Notes: generated by a model not told the origin, from the sequence alone. A DNA stretch of 64,000 bases from JBBQKF01 sp038326615 (GCA_038326615.1 JBBQKF010000003.1:1-64000); one strand, 5' to 3'. Positions 20,101 to 29,942 are shown, counted from the first letter of the stretch. Made by a program: numbers and translations.

Positions 20101-20905
20101 TTCTCGTATGAATATCGGGCAATTGCTCGAAGTTCATCTTGGTCGCGCAGCAAGTTTACTTGGCTGGAAAATTGCAACTCCTGTTTTCGACGGTGCGTCC
20201 GAAGAAGATTTGAAATTGGCATTCAAAGCTGCCGGAATGGACGATGACGGTAAAACTGTTCTGTACGACGGAAGAACCGGAGAACGCTTCGAAAACAGAA
20301 TTACCGTAGGTTATATGTATATTCTTAAACTTATGCATCTTGTTGACGACAAAATCCATGCAAGATCAATCGGACCATATTCTCTTGTTACGCAACAGCC
20401 TCTTGGTGGTAAAGCACAATTTGGTGGTCAGCGTTTCGGAGAGATGGAAGTTTGGGCACTTGAAGCATACGGCGCAGCATATACACTGCAAGAAATCCTT
20501 ACAGTTAAATCTGACGATATCAGTGGAAGAACCAAGACATATGAAGCAATCGTCAAAGGCGAAAGTGTACCGGAAGCAGGCGTTCCTGAATCATTCAAGG
20601 TTCTTGTCAAAGAACTTCAAAGTCTTGGTCTTGATGTGAATATTTTCTCAGAAGAAAACAAAATAATCGCAATCAAGGAAACAGTCGAAGAAGAAAACGA
20701 TGTGCCTGTTATCGATAAAGCCTTACTTGCAGATTTAATGAATTTTCAGGAAGACGATAATGAACTTAGAAATTCAGGATTCACCGAAGGCCTTTTGGAT
20801 GAAGACGGTAATGTTATCGAAGAAGACATGATGGGTGTTTTTGAAGACCTTGATCTTTCAAACCCAAGTGATAATATTCTCGATGATTCAGACGATTTAA
20901 ATTAA
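17102..20905 (+). CDS. rpoB: RNA polymerase beta subunit
   Basis: Beta subunit of DNA-dependent RNA polymerase, 1267 residues, the full length expected in low-GC Gram-positives. It carries the rifampicin-pocket segment (SSQLSQFMDQPNPLAEL, THKRRLSALGPGG) with the residues normally associated with sensitivity. Also present are the catalytic-region motifs ETPEGPNIGLI, GKNVLIGFMAWEGYNYEDAI and GDKIAGRHGNKGV, and the C-terminal GGKAQFGGQRFGEMEVWALEA. The acidic C-terminal tail (about 1210-1267) is Asp/Glu-rich and somewhat longer than usual. The ATG at 17102 follows GAGGTGA. rpoC follows after 46 bases. The usual upstream genes rplK-A-J-L are not adjacent. Confidence 0.98.
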   Translation: MVRPVKLGRAERMTYSKIDEVIEMPDLIEIQKNSYQWFLNEGLMEVLRDVSPITDFSGEIELSFIDKEFDSNSPTYGISECKERDANFAAPLRVKVRLHNKRDDVIKEQFIYIGEFPIMTPTGTFIINGAERVIISQLVRSPGSYFSHSIDKTDKDVYSSQIIPNRGAWLEYETDSNDILSVRIDRTRKFPITIFLRSIGLGTNEEILSMFGEEKLLIATLAKDTCRNREEGLQELYKKLRPGEPVSVEGAETLLKNMFFDPKRYDLARVGIFKLNKKLSIRSRLVGHKAAQTIVNDDGEILITIGEVITKHHAELISDAGVNEVLVFPIVIVGDTVTIHDTPVKIIGNSRVNALIYLRANFNPSEIAGLDLDVIGVNENVRTSVLKEIIAQVKVAKADKLETLEEMLKSNLSNLMPKHLTIEDIISSISYIIGLEYGIGEIDDIDHLGNRRIRSVGELLQNQIRVGFARMERVVRERMGTVTDMETTTPQQLVNTRPVSAAVKEFFGSSQLSQFMDQPNPLAELTHKRRLSALGPGGLSRERANFEVRDVHSSHYGRMCPIETPEGPNIGLINSLATFAKVNNYGFIETPYRVYDKINQIVTRDVAYLTADEEDYFNIAQANEPIDEKGKFLAKKVVCRYLDKFLELDINKVDFMDVSPKQLVSVATSLIPFLGNDDANRALMGSNMQRQAVPLIKSQSPIIGTGMEHRAAKDSGVCKVAEHDGVVEFVAADKIVIRTGKTTKDTYELSKYMRSNQGTCINQRPLVRTGDEVKVGDILADGPSTDNGELALGKNVLIGFMAWEGYNYEDAILLNERLVRDDVYTSIHIEEYECEARDTKLGPEEITREIPNVGDDVLKDLDEDGIIRIGAEVRSGDILVGKVTPKGETELTAEERLYRAIFGEKIREVRDTSVRVPHGESGIIVDVKVFTRENDDDLKHGVNKLVRVYIAQKRKISVGDKIAGRHGNKGVISRILPEEDMPFLPDGTTLDIVLNPLGVPSRMNIGQLLEVHLGRAASLLGWKIATPVFDGASEEDLKLAFKAAGMDDDGKTVLYDGRTGERFENRITVGYMYILKLMHLVDDKIHARSIGPYSLVTQQPLGGKAQFGGQRFGEMEVWALEAYGAAYTLQEILTVKSDDISGRTKTYEAIVKGESVPEAGVPESFKVLVKELQSLGLDVNIFSEENKIIAIKETVEEENDVPVIDKALLADLMNFQEDDNELRNSGFTEGLLDEDGNVIEEDMMGVFEDLDLSNPSDNILDDSDDLN

Positions 20906-20951
20906 TCACACGATTGTATAGGCCTTACAAGGTGTGGAAGGAGTGTCAAAA

Positions 20952-23900
20952 ATGTTTGAAATGAATAATTTCGAAGCAATAGGAATTAGTCTTGCCTCCC
21001 CGGAAAAAATTCTGGAATGGTCCCGTGGTGAGGTTAAAAAACCTGAAACAATAAATTATAGAACCCTAAAGCCTGAACGTGATGGACTGTTTTGCGAAAA
21101 AATCTTTGGGCCAACAAAAGACTGGGAATGCCACTGTGGTAAATATAAGAAAATCCGTTACAAGGGCATAGTCTGCGACCGTTGTGGTGTAGAAGTCACA
21201 AAATCAAAAGTAAGAAGAGAGAGATTGGGTCACATAAAGCTTGCTGCTCCTGTTTCTCATATTTGGTATTTCAGAGGAATCCCAAGCAGAATGGGACTCA
21301 TCCTTGATATGTCACCAAGAGCTCTCGAGAAAGTCTTGTATTTTGCGTCATACATTGTAACTAAGGAAGGTGAAACGACCCTTTCAAAGAAACAGGTTTT
21401 GTCGGAGAGAGAATACAGAGAAGCAGTCGAAAGATTCGGCAAAAAAGCTTTTACAGCAAGAATGGGTGCTGAAGCAATTAAACAGCTTCTTGCAGAAATT
21501 AATGTTGTTGAAATGGCAAGAGAATTACGTGAAGAGTTTCGTGTTTCCAGCGGTCAAAAAAGAGTTCGTATCATCAAACGTCTGGAAGTTGTTGAAGCAT
21601 TCAAGAAATCAGGTAATCGTCCTGAATGGATGATTCTAGATGCGATACCTGTCCTTCCGCCTGAACTTCGTCCTATGGTACAACTCGATGGTGGACGATT
21701 TGCAACATCTGATCTTAATGATTTATACCGCCGTGTAATAAACCGTAATAACCGCCTTAATAAATTACTGCAATTAGGAGCCCCCGAAATAATTATACGC
21801 AACGAAAAAAGAATGTTGCAGGAAGCTGTTGATGCGCTTATAGATAATGGTCGTCGTGGAAGAGCAGTTACTGGCGCAGGAAACCGTGCGCTGAAGTCTC
21901 TTTCCGACATGCTAAAAGGCAAGCAAGGACGTTTCCGTCAAAATCTTCTTGGGAAACGTGTTGACTATTCCGGACGTTCTGTTATCGTTGTCGGACCAGA
22001 TCTTAAACTTCATCAGTGCGGTCTTCCTAAAGAAATGGCGCTTGAACTTTTCAAGCCATTTGTAATGAAGAGAATTGTCAAAGATGGATATGCACACAAT
22101 ATTAAAACTGCCCGTAAACTTGTTGAACGTACACGTGATGAGGTCTGGGAAATTTTAGAGCAGGTTATTAAGGATCATCCGGTTTTATTAAACCGCGCCC
22201 CTACATTACACCGTCTCGGAATCCAGGCATTTGAACCGGTACTTGTTGAGGGTCGTGCTATTAAGCTTCATCCACTTGTTTGTACAGCATATAATGCTGA
22301 CTTCGATGGTGATCAGATGGCTGTTCACGTTCCGCTTTCAGCAGAAGCCCAGGCAGAAGCCCGATTCCTCATGTTGTCGGCAAATAACCTTCTTAAACCG
22401 CAGGATGGCAAGCCCGTTACAGTTCCTACACAGGATATGGTTCTTGGATGCTATTACCTTACTATCGACGATGAAAATGTTGCTGGTGAAGGTAAAATTT
22501 TCTCTAGCATCGATGAAGCAATAATGGCTAATGATGAACATGAACTTGACTTGCATGCAATAATCAAAGTCCGCTGTACTAGAGAGTTTAATGGCCAAAA
22601 ACATGTTGGGCTTATTGAGAGCACGCTCGGAAGATTTATTTTTAACGAAATAATTCCTCAAAACCTTGGATATGTTGAGCGTAAAGATTTAGAAAGCATG
22701 TTTAAACTCGAGTGTGATTTCCTAGTAGGAAAGAAAGAACTTGGAACAATTATCGAAAAATGCATAAAAACGCAGGGCGTTTCTGCTACAGCAACAATTC
22801 TTGACCTTATTAAGGCTCTTGGATTTAAATTTTCAACTAAAGGTGGTATTTCAATCAGTATCTTTGATATGATTGTACCTGATGTAAAGAAAAAGCATAT
22901 TGCTGATGCAGAAGCACGAGTTGAATTTATCACCACGAACTTTGAACGTGGATTGCTTAACGAAGAAGGTCGTTATCAGGCTGTTGTTGACACATGGCGT
23001 AAAACAACCGATACTATTACCGAAGCACTTAAGAATAGCCTTGGTAAATTTAATCCGGTATTCATGATGTCACAGTCTGGAGCCCGTGGTAACATTAATC
23101 AGATCAAACAGCTTGCTGGTATGCGTGGCAACATGTCTGACACATCCGGTAAAACAATCGAAATTCCAATCAAATCAAACCTGAGAGAAGGTATGAATGT
23201 TCTTGAATTCTTCATTTCTTCTCATGGTGCCCGTAAAGCACTTTCTGATACTGCCCTTAAAACAGCTGACTCAGGATACCTTACAAGACGTCTTGTTGAC
23301 GTATCTCAGGATGTTATAATCCGCGACGTTGATTGTGGAACATCTGATTATATTGAAGTTTCTGAAATTACTTCTGGTGTTAAAGGCAAAAGAATTGTTA
23401 AGTCGCTTCCGGATCGTATAGCTGGCCGTTATGCTGCCAAAGATATTATTCACCCAGCAACTGGTGAGATTATAGTTATGCGTGGAGATGTCATTAATGA
23501 TTCGGCAATCAAGAAAATTCTTGATGCACAAATAATCAAAGTGCCAATTCGTTCAGTACTCACATGCCATTCAAAATATGGAGTATGCGCGACATGTTAT
23601 GGTCTTAACCTTGCAACAAATGAGCCTGCAGGTATTGGTGAAGCAGTTGGAATCATGGCTGCACAGTCAATAGGAGAACCAGGCACTCAGCTTACAATGC
23701 GTACGTTCCATACTGGTGGTATTGCGGCTTATGAAGATGATATTACGCAGGGTCTTCCTCGTGTTGAAGAATTGTTTGAAGCCCGCAAACCAAAGGGACA
23801 AGCTATCCTTGCTGAAATAGCCGGTGTTGTTAGAATTGAAGAAAGTAGCAAGCGTAAAAGAGATATTATTATTACTCCACCTGATGGTAGCGAGCTTGAA

Positions 23901-24512
23901 GAGCATGTATATGCAATTTCATACGGCTCCCACATGCTTGTCAAGACAGGTGATTATATTGAAGCAGGAGATCTCCTTACTGAAGGTTCAGTTAATCCAC
24001 ATGACATCATGAAGGTCAAAGGTATTCGCGGAGTTCAAAACTATATAATCGGTGAAGTTGTAAAGGTTTATAAGAATAATGGTGTTGAAATCAATGACAA
24101 ACATATCGAAATTATTACACGTCAGATGATGCGTAAGGTTCGTGTTGATGATCCAGGTGATACTGATCTCATGACAGGAAGCCTTGTTGATATGTTTGAC
24201 TATGAAGAAGCAAATATTAAAGCAAAAGATACAGGAACTATTGAAGCCACAGGAAAAAAAGTTCTCCTTGGTATTACAAAGGCTTCTCTTGCAACTGACT
24301 CATTCCTCTCAGCTGCTTCCTTCCAGGAAACAACCCGCGTACTTACAGACGCAGCAGTAAAGGGCAAAATTGACCCACTCCTAGGTCTTAAAGAAAATGT
24401 TATTATTGGCAAGCTTATTCCTGCCGGAACAGGAATGCCAAAGTATCGCAATGTAACTGCAGTACCGAATGTTGAAGAAAACAGAGAGCTTTTAAATCAA
24501 TTTAATCATTGA
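20952..24512 (+). CDS. rpoC: RNA polymerase beta' subunit
   Basis: Beta' subunit, 1186 residues. An N-terminal zinc-binding domain has CHCG and CDRCGVEV. The catalytic magnesium loop is NADFDGDQMAVH. The second zinc site is made of Cys residues around CHSKYGVCATCYG, the trigger-loop region includes MAAQSIGEPGTQLTMRTFHTGG, and it ends in a typical C-terminal domain. I set the start at the ATG at 20952 (MFEMNNFE), because AAGGAG lies 8 bases before it; the GTG at 20934 would put that site inside the gene. It is co-transcribed with rpoB and followed by a strong hairpin. Confidence 0.98.
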   Translation: MFEMNNFEAIGISLASPEKILEWSRGEVKKPETINYRTLKPERDGLFCEKIFGPTKDWECHCGKYKKIRYKGIVCDRCGVEVTKSKVRRERLGHIKLAAPVSHIWYFRGIPSRMGLILDMSPRALEKVLYFASYIVTKEGETTLSKKQVLSEREYREAVERFGKKAFTARMGAEAIKQLLAEINVVEMARELREEFRVSSGQKRVRIIKRLEVVEAFKKSGNRPEWMILDAIPVLPPELRPMVQLDGGRFATSDLNDLYRRVINRNNRLNKLLQLGAPEIIIRNEKRMLQEAVDALIDNGRRGRAVTGAGNRALKSLSDMLKGKQGRFRQNLLGKRVDYSGRSVIVVGPDLKLHQCGLPKEMALELFKPFVMKRIVKDGYAHNIKTARKLVERTRDEVWEILEQVIKDHPVLLNRAPTLHRLGIQAFEPVLVEGRAIKLHPLVCTAYNADFDGDQMAVHVPLSAEAQAEARFLMLSANNLLKPQDGKPVTVPTQDMVLGCYYLTIDDENVAGEGKIFSSIDEAIMANDEHELDLHAIIKVRCTREFNGQKHVGLIESTLGRFIFNEIIPQNLGYVERKDLESMFKLECDFLVGKKELGTIIEKCIKTQGVSATATILDLIKALGFKFSTKGGISISIFDMIVPDVKKKHIADAEARVEFITTNFERGLLNEEGRYQAVVDTWRKTTDTITEALKNSLGKFNPVFMMSQSGARGNINQIKQLAGMRGNMSDTSGKTIEIPIKSNLREGMNVLEFFISSHGARKALSDTALKTADSGYLTRRLVDVSQDVIIRDVDCGTSDYIEVSEITSGVKGKRIVKSLPDRIAGRYAAKDIIHPATGEIIVMRGDVINDSAIKKILDAQIIKVPIRSVLTCHSKYGVCATCYGLNLATNEPAGIGEAVGIMAAQSIGEPGTQLTMRTFHTGGIAAYEDDITQGLPRVEELFEARKPKGQAILAEIAGVVRIEESSKRKRDIIITPPDGSELEEHVYAISYGSHMLVKTGDYIEAGDLLTEGSVNPHDIMKVKGIRGVQNYIIGEVVKVYKNNGVEINDKHIEIITRQMMRKVRVDDPGDTDLMTGSLVDMFDYEEANIKAKDTGTIEATGKKVLLGITKASLATDSFLSAASFQETTRVLTDAAVKGKIDPLLGLKENVIIGKLIPAGTGMPKYRNVTAVPNVEENRELLNQFNH

Positions 24513-24641
24513 TTACTAGACCCCGTTTTCAATATTATTCATTAAATTGAGAGAATCTGGTATTGATTTGCAGATTTTTCAATAAAAGTGTATCTTTTTA
24601 AATCAATAAGTATTTAGAAAACAGGAACATGTTAATATTTG

Positions 24642-24679
24642 TTAAGAAAAGAGGAACCGCAAGGTTTCTCTTTTCTTAA
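24642..24679 (+). terminator. Long hairpin after rpoC, probable terminator
   Basis: A 17-base-pair stem (TTAAGAAAAGAGGAACC with GGTTTCTCTTTTCTTAA, one G-T wobble) closes on a GCAA loop about 130 bases after rpoC. No long T run follows, so termination is probable rather than certain. The stem is also nearly symmetrical for transcription from the other strand. Confidence 0.7.
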
Positions 24680-24710
24680 GATTCATTTACATTAAATAGA
24701 AAAACACATT

Positions 24711-24824
24711 TTAACCTCATGTAGCAAGAATTCTCCCTCCTCTATTCAACCTTACTCGCGAATGCGAGAAGAATAGTGGGAGATGAATTGCTACTTGTAC
24801 CTTGACAATTATTGTACAACTAAG
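24711..24824 (+). repeat. Dispersed hairpin repeat, copy B
   Basis: This is the full-length copy of a palindromic element. Paired segments nest in order: GTAGC (24721) with GCTAC (24790), CTCCC (24733) with GGGAG (24778), CTATTC (24742) with GAATAG (24771), and CTCGC (24755) with GCGAG (24764). About 80 bases match the inverted copy at 46.7 kb almost perfectly, and the flanks match the deleted copy at 11.9 kb. It encodes no protein and resembles a small non-autonomous element or a REP/BIME-like unit. Confidence 0.8.
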
Positions 24825-25051
24825 CTTGACGAATTGCGATACTAATGGTATACGAGTTTATTGCGCAATACGCAATATTTCTTTGAAAAAGGTAGCGGGG
24901 CAGGAAACCTATTGAATAGCAATACCTAATATTGCAGGATATCGCGATAATCATATTAATTATTAATTTATATTTGTATAACTGATAGCAGGTGGACATT
25001 TAATATTGCAATTTAGTAGTTTCGATAGTTTCGATAGTTTTGATAAAGTGT

Positions 25052-25080
25052 TTGCATTATTCAAAAATCGGTGTTATAAT
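25052..25080 (+). promoter_or_regulatory. Promoter of the rpsL-rpsG-fusA operon
   Basis: TTGCAT at 25052, a 17-base spacer and a perfect TATAAT at 25075. A short tandem GTTTCGATA repeat lies just upstream (about 25018-25045). The promoter is about 80 bases before rpsL. Confidence 0.7.
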
Positions 25081-25158
25081 AATACGGCTCGTCGTATGAA
25101 TAAACTTCGAATTCATCGATAAGCACTATTAAATTATAAAATGAAAGGAGGTGTATTG

Positions 25159-25587
25159 ATGCCTACGTTCAACCAATTGGTTAAGTCCGGAAGAGCTTCT
25201 AAAATTTACAAGTCTGGATCTCCTGCTTTATTAAGAGGAATGAATACCTTGAAGAAAGTAACTACAGAGATTACAGCACCACAGAAACGCGGAGTTTGTA
25301 CCGTTGTTAAGACAACCACTCCTAAGAAACCTAACTCAGCTTTACGTAAAGTAGCAAGAGTTCGTTTAACAAACGGAATGGAAGTAACAGCGTATATTCC
25401 TGGTATTGGTCACAATCTGCAGGAGCACTCAGTTGTTCTTATCAGAGGTGGTAAAGTTAAAGATCTTCCTGGTGTGCGTTATCACATCGTTAGAGGAACT
25501 TTGGATACAGCAGGCGTAAACAATCGTTTACAATCGCGTTCAAAGTACGGAGCCAAGAGACCTAAAGCAGCTAAGGTCAAGAAATAA
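25159..25587 (+). CDS. rpsL: 30S ribosomal protein S12
   Basis: Ribosomal protein uS12 of 142 residues, part of the decoding centre. The conserved TTPKKPNSALRKVARVRL loop and KVKDLPGVRYHIVRGTLD are intact, with Lys at both positions where streptomycin resistance usually arises. The true start is the ATG at 25159 (MPTFNQLV) after AAAGGAGG; an ATG 18 bases upstream lies before the ribosome binding site. First gene of the str operon. The ribosomal protein gene ybxF/rplGB found between rpoC and rpsL in many Firmicutes is absent. Confidence 0.98.
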   Translation: MPTFNQLVKSGRASKIYKSGSPALLRGMNTLKKVTTEITAPQKRGVCTVVKTTTPKKPNSALRKVARVRLTNGMEVTAYIPGIGHNLQEHSVVLIRGGKVKDLPGVRYHIVRGTLDTAGVNNRLQSRSKYGAKRPKAAKVKK

Positions 25588-25602
25588 TTGCTGTAAATAA
25601 GG

Positions 25603-25677
25603 TTGGACAAGGAATGTTCAGTACACTGTCTTATGTATAAAGCATATGGCCAAGTATACTGCACTGACACGGTCCAA
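25603..25677 (+). promoter_or_regulatory. Structured S12-S7 intercistronic element
   Basis: Within the 152-base gap between rpsL and rpsG, TTGGAC (25603-25608) can pair with GTCCAA (25672-25677). Inside, further complementarity exists (TTCAGTACA region with the TGCACTGAC region, CTTATG with CATATG). In E. coli the S12-S7 spacer is where S7 binds its own mRNA to repress translation. An equivalent role here is inferred from position and foldability only. Confidence 0.45.
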
Positions 25678-25739
25678 AACGTGAGTACCTATGAATTCGG
25701 ATATTTAAAGTCCGTATATCATGAGAGGAGGGAAGACTA

Positions 25740-26210
25740 GTGCCAAGAAAAGGCCATGTTGCAATAAGAGAGGTTCTTCCAGATCCAATTTACAATAGTA
25801 TAGTTGTTACGAAGTTAATCAACAATATTATGTTAGATGGGAAAAAGGGAGTAGCCCAGAAAATCGTTTATGAAGCTTTTGATATAATCAAAGAGCGCAC
25901 ATCGCAGGACCCACTTGAATTTTTTACAAAAGCACTTGAAAATGTAATGCCAATGCTTGAAGTAAAAGCAAGAAGAGTAGGTGGAGCAAACTATCAGGTT
26001 CCTATCGAAGTTAGGCCTGAGAGAAGACAAACATTAGGGTTACGTTGGTTGGTACAATTTTCGAGAAATCGTAATGACCGTACCATGAAAGAGCGTCTTG
26101 CAAATGAATTGCTTGATGCTGCAAATTCAGCTGGCGGAGCTTACAAGAAAAAAGAAGATATCCATAAAATGGCAGATGCAAACAGAGCATTTGCACATTA
26201 TAGATGGTAG
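25740..26210 (+). CDS. rpsG: 30S ribosomal protein S7
   Basis: Ribosomal protein uS7, 156 residues, the normal length. It binds the 3' domain of 16S rRNA and nucleates head assembly of the small subunit. The family features PRKGHVAIREVLPDP at the N-terminus, VGGANYQVPIEV and ALRWLV-like (GLRWLVQFSR) are present, and the end is NRAFAHYRW. The start is GTG at 25740 after GAGGAGGG. It is followed by fusA after 23 bases. See the preceding intercistronic element for possible autoregulation. Confidence 0.98.
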   Translation: MPRKGHVAIREVLPDPIYNSIVVTKLINNIMLDGKKGVAQKIVYEAFDIIKERTSQDPLEFFTKALENVMPMLEVKARRVGGANYQVPIEVRPERRQTLGLRWLVQFSRNRNDRTMKERLANELLDAANSAGGAYKKKEDIHKMADANRAFAHYRW

Positions 26211-26233
26211 TCCCAACGGAAGGAGCATAATTT

Positions 26234-28300
26234 ATGCCAAGAGAATTCTCTTTAGAGAATACAAGAAATATCGGCATAATGGCCCATATTGACGCTGGTA
26301 AAACAACAACAACCGAACGTATACTTTTCTATACCGGTAAAACCCATAAGATAGGTGAAGTGCATGACGGTGCTGCTACAATGGACTGGATGGTTCAGGA
26401 GCAGGAACGTGGTATAACAATTACCTCAGCTGCTACAACAGCACAGTGGAAAGGTCGGAGAATCAATATAATTGATACTCCTGGACACGTTGATTTTACA
26501 GTTGAAGTTGAAAGGTCATTACGTGTTTTAGACGGCGCTGTTACACTTTTTTGTGCTAAGGGCGGAGTTGAACCACAGACAGAGACCGTTTGGCGTCAAG
26601 CTGACCATTATGGAGTTCCAAGAATTGCCTATGTTAACAAAATGGACATATTGGGAGCAGACTATTTCAAGGCAATTTCTATGATGAAAGATCGCCTGAG
26701 AACAAATGCAGTCCCAATACAGCTGCCGATAGGTAAAGAAAATACGTTTACTGGAATTGTTGATCTCGTCAAAATGAAAGCTGAGATTTACACTTCCGAT
26801 GACGGCAAAGAATTTATAGAAACAGAAGTTCCAGCGGATATGATTGAAGAATCAAAGAAGTGGAGAGACAATCTTGTTGAAGCAGTTGCTGAAATGGATG
26901 AAGACTTAACGATGAAATTCCTTGAGGGAGAAGAAATATCAACCGAAGAAATCATCGATGCTCTTCGTTTAGCTACAATTGCCTGTAAGATAACACCTGT
27001 AATGTGTGGATCATCTTACAAGAACAAAGGTGTTCAAATGCTTCTTGATGCAATAATTGCATATATGCCATCTCCTTTGGATGTTCCTTCTATTAAAGGT
27101 ATCAATCCTGATACTGATGAAGAAGAAACAAGACCATCAGATGATAATGGACCATTTGCAGCACTTGCATTCAAGATTGCAGTTGATCCTTTCGTAGGCA
27201 AACTTTGTTTTTTTCGTGTTTATTCCGGAATGCTTGATGCAGGCTCTTATGTACTAAACTCATGCAAGAAAAAAAGAGAACGTGTAGGAAGACTTATTCA
27301 AATGCACGCAAATCACCGTGAAGAAATCGACAAGGTATATTCTGGTGACATCGCTGCTATCGTAGGTCTTAAAGATACAACAACAGGTGATACATTGTGT
27401 AATGAAGATCATCCGATCATTCTTGAATCAATGGATTTCCCAGAACCAGTTATCGAGGTTGCTATCGAACCTAAATCGAAAGCAAGCCAGGACAAAATGA
27501 TGGTTGCTCTTCAGAAACTTGCTGAAGAAGATCCGACATTTCGAACTTTCACTAATCCAGAAACAGGACAGACAATTATTGCAGGAATGGGTGAACTCCA
27601 CCTTGACATCATAGTTGATCGTATGTTCCGTGAATTTAAAGTTGAAGCGAATGTTGGTGCACCACAGGTTGCATATAAGGAAACAATCCGTAAGGCAGTT
27701 CGTGCGGAAGGCAAATTTATTCGTCAGTCAGGCGGACGTGGACAGTATGGACATTGCTGGCTTGAAATTGAACCAATGGCACCAGGATTCGGTTATGAAT
27801 TCGTTAACAAGGTGGTAGGTGGAACTATTCCAAAAGAATATATCGCTCCTATCGATGCAGGAATCCGTGAAGCTATGAATAATGGTGTTCTTGGAGGTTT
27901 CCCTTGCGTAGATATTCGAGTATCTGTTGTTGACGGTTCTTACCATGATGTTGACTCAAACGAAATGGCATTCAAAATTGCCGGCTCGATGGGATTCAAG
28001 GAGGGCTGCCGTAAAGCAGAACCTGTTTTACTTGAACCAATAATGAGAGTTGATGTTATTGTTCCCGAAGATTACATGGGTGACGTTATGGGCGGACTTA
28101 GCTCAAGACGTGGACGTATCGAAGGCATGGAGGCAAGAGGCGGTGCCCAGCAGATTACTGCTAAAGTTCCTCTTTCACAGATGTTCGGTTATGCTACTGT
28201 TTTACGTTCCTCATCACAAGGCCGCGGAAACTTTGTAATGCAAATTGACCACTTTGAAGAAGTACCAAAGAGCATTATGGATGAAATTCTCAAAAAGTAA
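26234..28300 (+). CDS. fusA: Elongation factor G
   Basis: Translocation GTPase EF-G, 688 residues, the usual length. The G1 motif is AHIDAGKTTTTERIL, the G2/switch I region is QEQERGITITSAATT, G3 is DTPGHVDF and G4 is NKMD. Domains II to V follow, with GGRGQYGHCWLEIEP in domain IV and SSRRGRIEGMEARGGAQ in domain V. It starts at the ATG at 26234 after AAGGAGC, 23 bases after rpsG. Confidence 0.98.
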   Translation: MPREFSLENTRNIGIMAHIDAGKTTTTERILFYTGKTHKIGEVHDGAATMDWMVQEQERGITITSAATTAQWKGRRINIIDTPGHVDFTVEVERSLRVLDGAVTLFCAKGGVEPQTETVWRQADHYGVPRIAYVNKMDILGADYFKAISMMKDRLRTNAVPIQLPIGKENTFTGIVDLVKMKAEIYTSDDGKEFIETEVPADMIEESKKWRDNLVEAVAEMDEDLTMKFLEGEEISTEEIIDALRLATIACKITPVMCGSSYKNKGVQMLLDAIIAYMPSPLDVPSIKGINPDTDEEETRPSDDNGPFAALAFKIAVDPFVGKLCFFRVYSGMLDAGSYVLNSCKKKRERVGRLIQMHANHREEIDKVYSGDIAAIVGLKDTTTGDTLCNEDHPIILESMDFPEPVIEVAIEPKSKASQDKMMVALQKLAEEDPTFRTFTNPETGQTIIAGMGELHLDIIVDRMFREFKVEANVGAPQVAYKETIRKAVRAEGKFIRQSGGRGQYGHCWLEIEPMAPGFGYEFVNKVVGGTIPKEYIAPIDAGIREAMNNGVLGGFPCVDIRVSVVDGSYHDVDSNEMAFKIAGSMGFKEGCRKAEPVLLEPIMRVDVIVPEDYMGDVMGGLSSRRGRIEGMEARGGAQQITAKVPLSQMFGYATVLRSSSQGRGNFVMQIDHFEEVPKSIMDEILKK

Positions 28301-28351
28301 GGGGAAAGTCATAATTTATGACAAAAATCACGAGGAGATTTGATTTATATA

Positions 28352-28379
28352 TTGATAAATTCGATAAATATAGTACAAT
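28352..28379 (+). promoter_or_regulatory. Candidate tuf promoter
   Basis: TTGATA at 28352 and TACAAT at 28374 with a 16-base spacer, in the 161-base gap between fusA and tuf. It would allow tuf to be expressed more strongly than fusA. Confidence 0.5.
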
Positions 28380-28424
28380 ATCTTTAGTGACAAAAACGAT
28401 TAATAAATTATAAAATAAAAAGTA

Positions 28425-28443
28425 TTCAGCATAAAATGCTGAA
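28425..28443 (+). promoter_or_regulatory. Perfect hairpin abutting the tuf ribosome binding site
   Basis: TTCAGCAT and ATGCTGAA form an 8-base-pair stem with an AAA loop, ending only a few bases before AAGGAGG. It could act as a 5' stabiliser of the abundant tuf message or a translational control hairpin. Confidence 0.5.
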
Positions 28444-28461
28444 AAAGGAGGAAATTTTAAA

Positions 28462-29661
<1,200 letters not shown>

Positions 29662-29703
29662 TACTATTTTATAGAATTGTTGAAAACCAAAAACAAACAT
29701 CAA

Positions 29704-29736
29704 AAGAAGCTGCTTGGCAACAAGTAGCTTCTTTTT
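29704..29736 (+). terminator. Terminator of the str/tuf operon
   Basis: AAGAAGCTGCTT pairs with AAGTAGCTTCTT around GGCAAC and runs into a T tract, about 40 bases after tuf. Confidence 0.9.
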
Positions 29737-29756
29737 GCTTTTTGTTATATAATTAA

Positions 29757-29814
29757 TTCACCATGGGAACTCACAGCCGCGGTCAAAAACTTCACCATGG
29801 GAACTCACAGCCGC
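29757..29814. repeat. Two identical 24-bp direct repeats
   Basis: A 24-base unit beginning TTCACCATGGGAACTC and ending ACAGCCGC occurs at 29757-29780 and 29791-29814, separated by GGTCAAAAAC. The unit is much richer in G+C than its surroundings and contains the palindrome CCATGG. No gene or further copy is seen nearby. Confidence 0.8.
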
Positions 29815-29942
29815 CGTAAAGACTCGATAATTGAATTTAATTAAGATCCGAAAGTAAAAAACTAGTAAATATTTATAATAAATAATTATAAGCAAATGGT
29901 TGCTTTTCGCTAAATAAATTTTTCAAAAAAGGAGCTTTGTTA

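Noticed and set aside
17434..24451. Long open frames antisense to rpoB and rpoC
   Set aside because: They are shadows of strongly conserved genes, without ribosome binding sites or recognisable products.
24642..24824. tRNA or known structured RNA in the rpoC-rpsL gap
   Set aside because: No cloverleaf or T-arm consensus; the sequence is a terminator-like hairpin followed by a dispersed repeat.
29757..29814. Possible small CRISPR array
   Set aside because: Only two repeats, with a 10-base spacer; no cas genes nearby.
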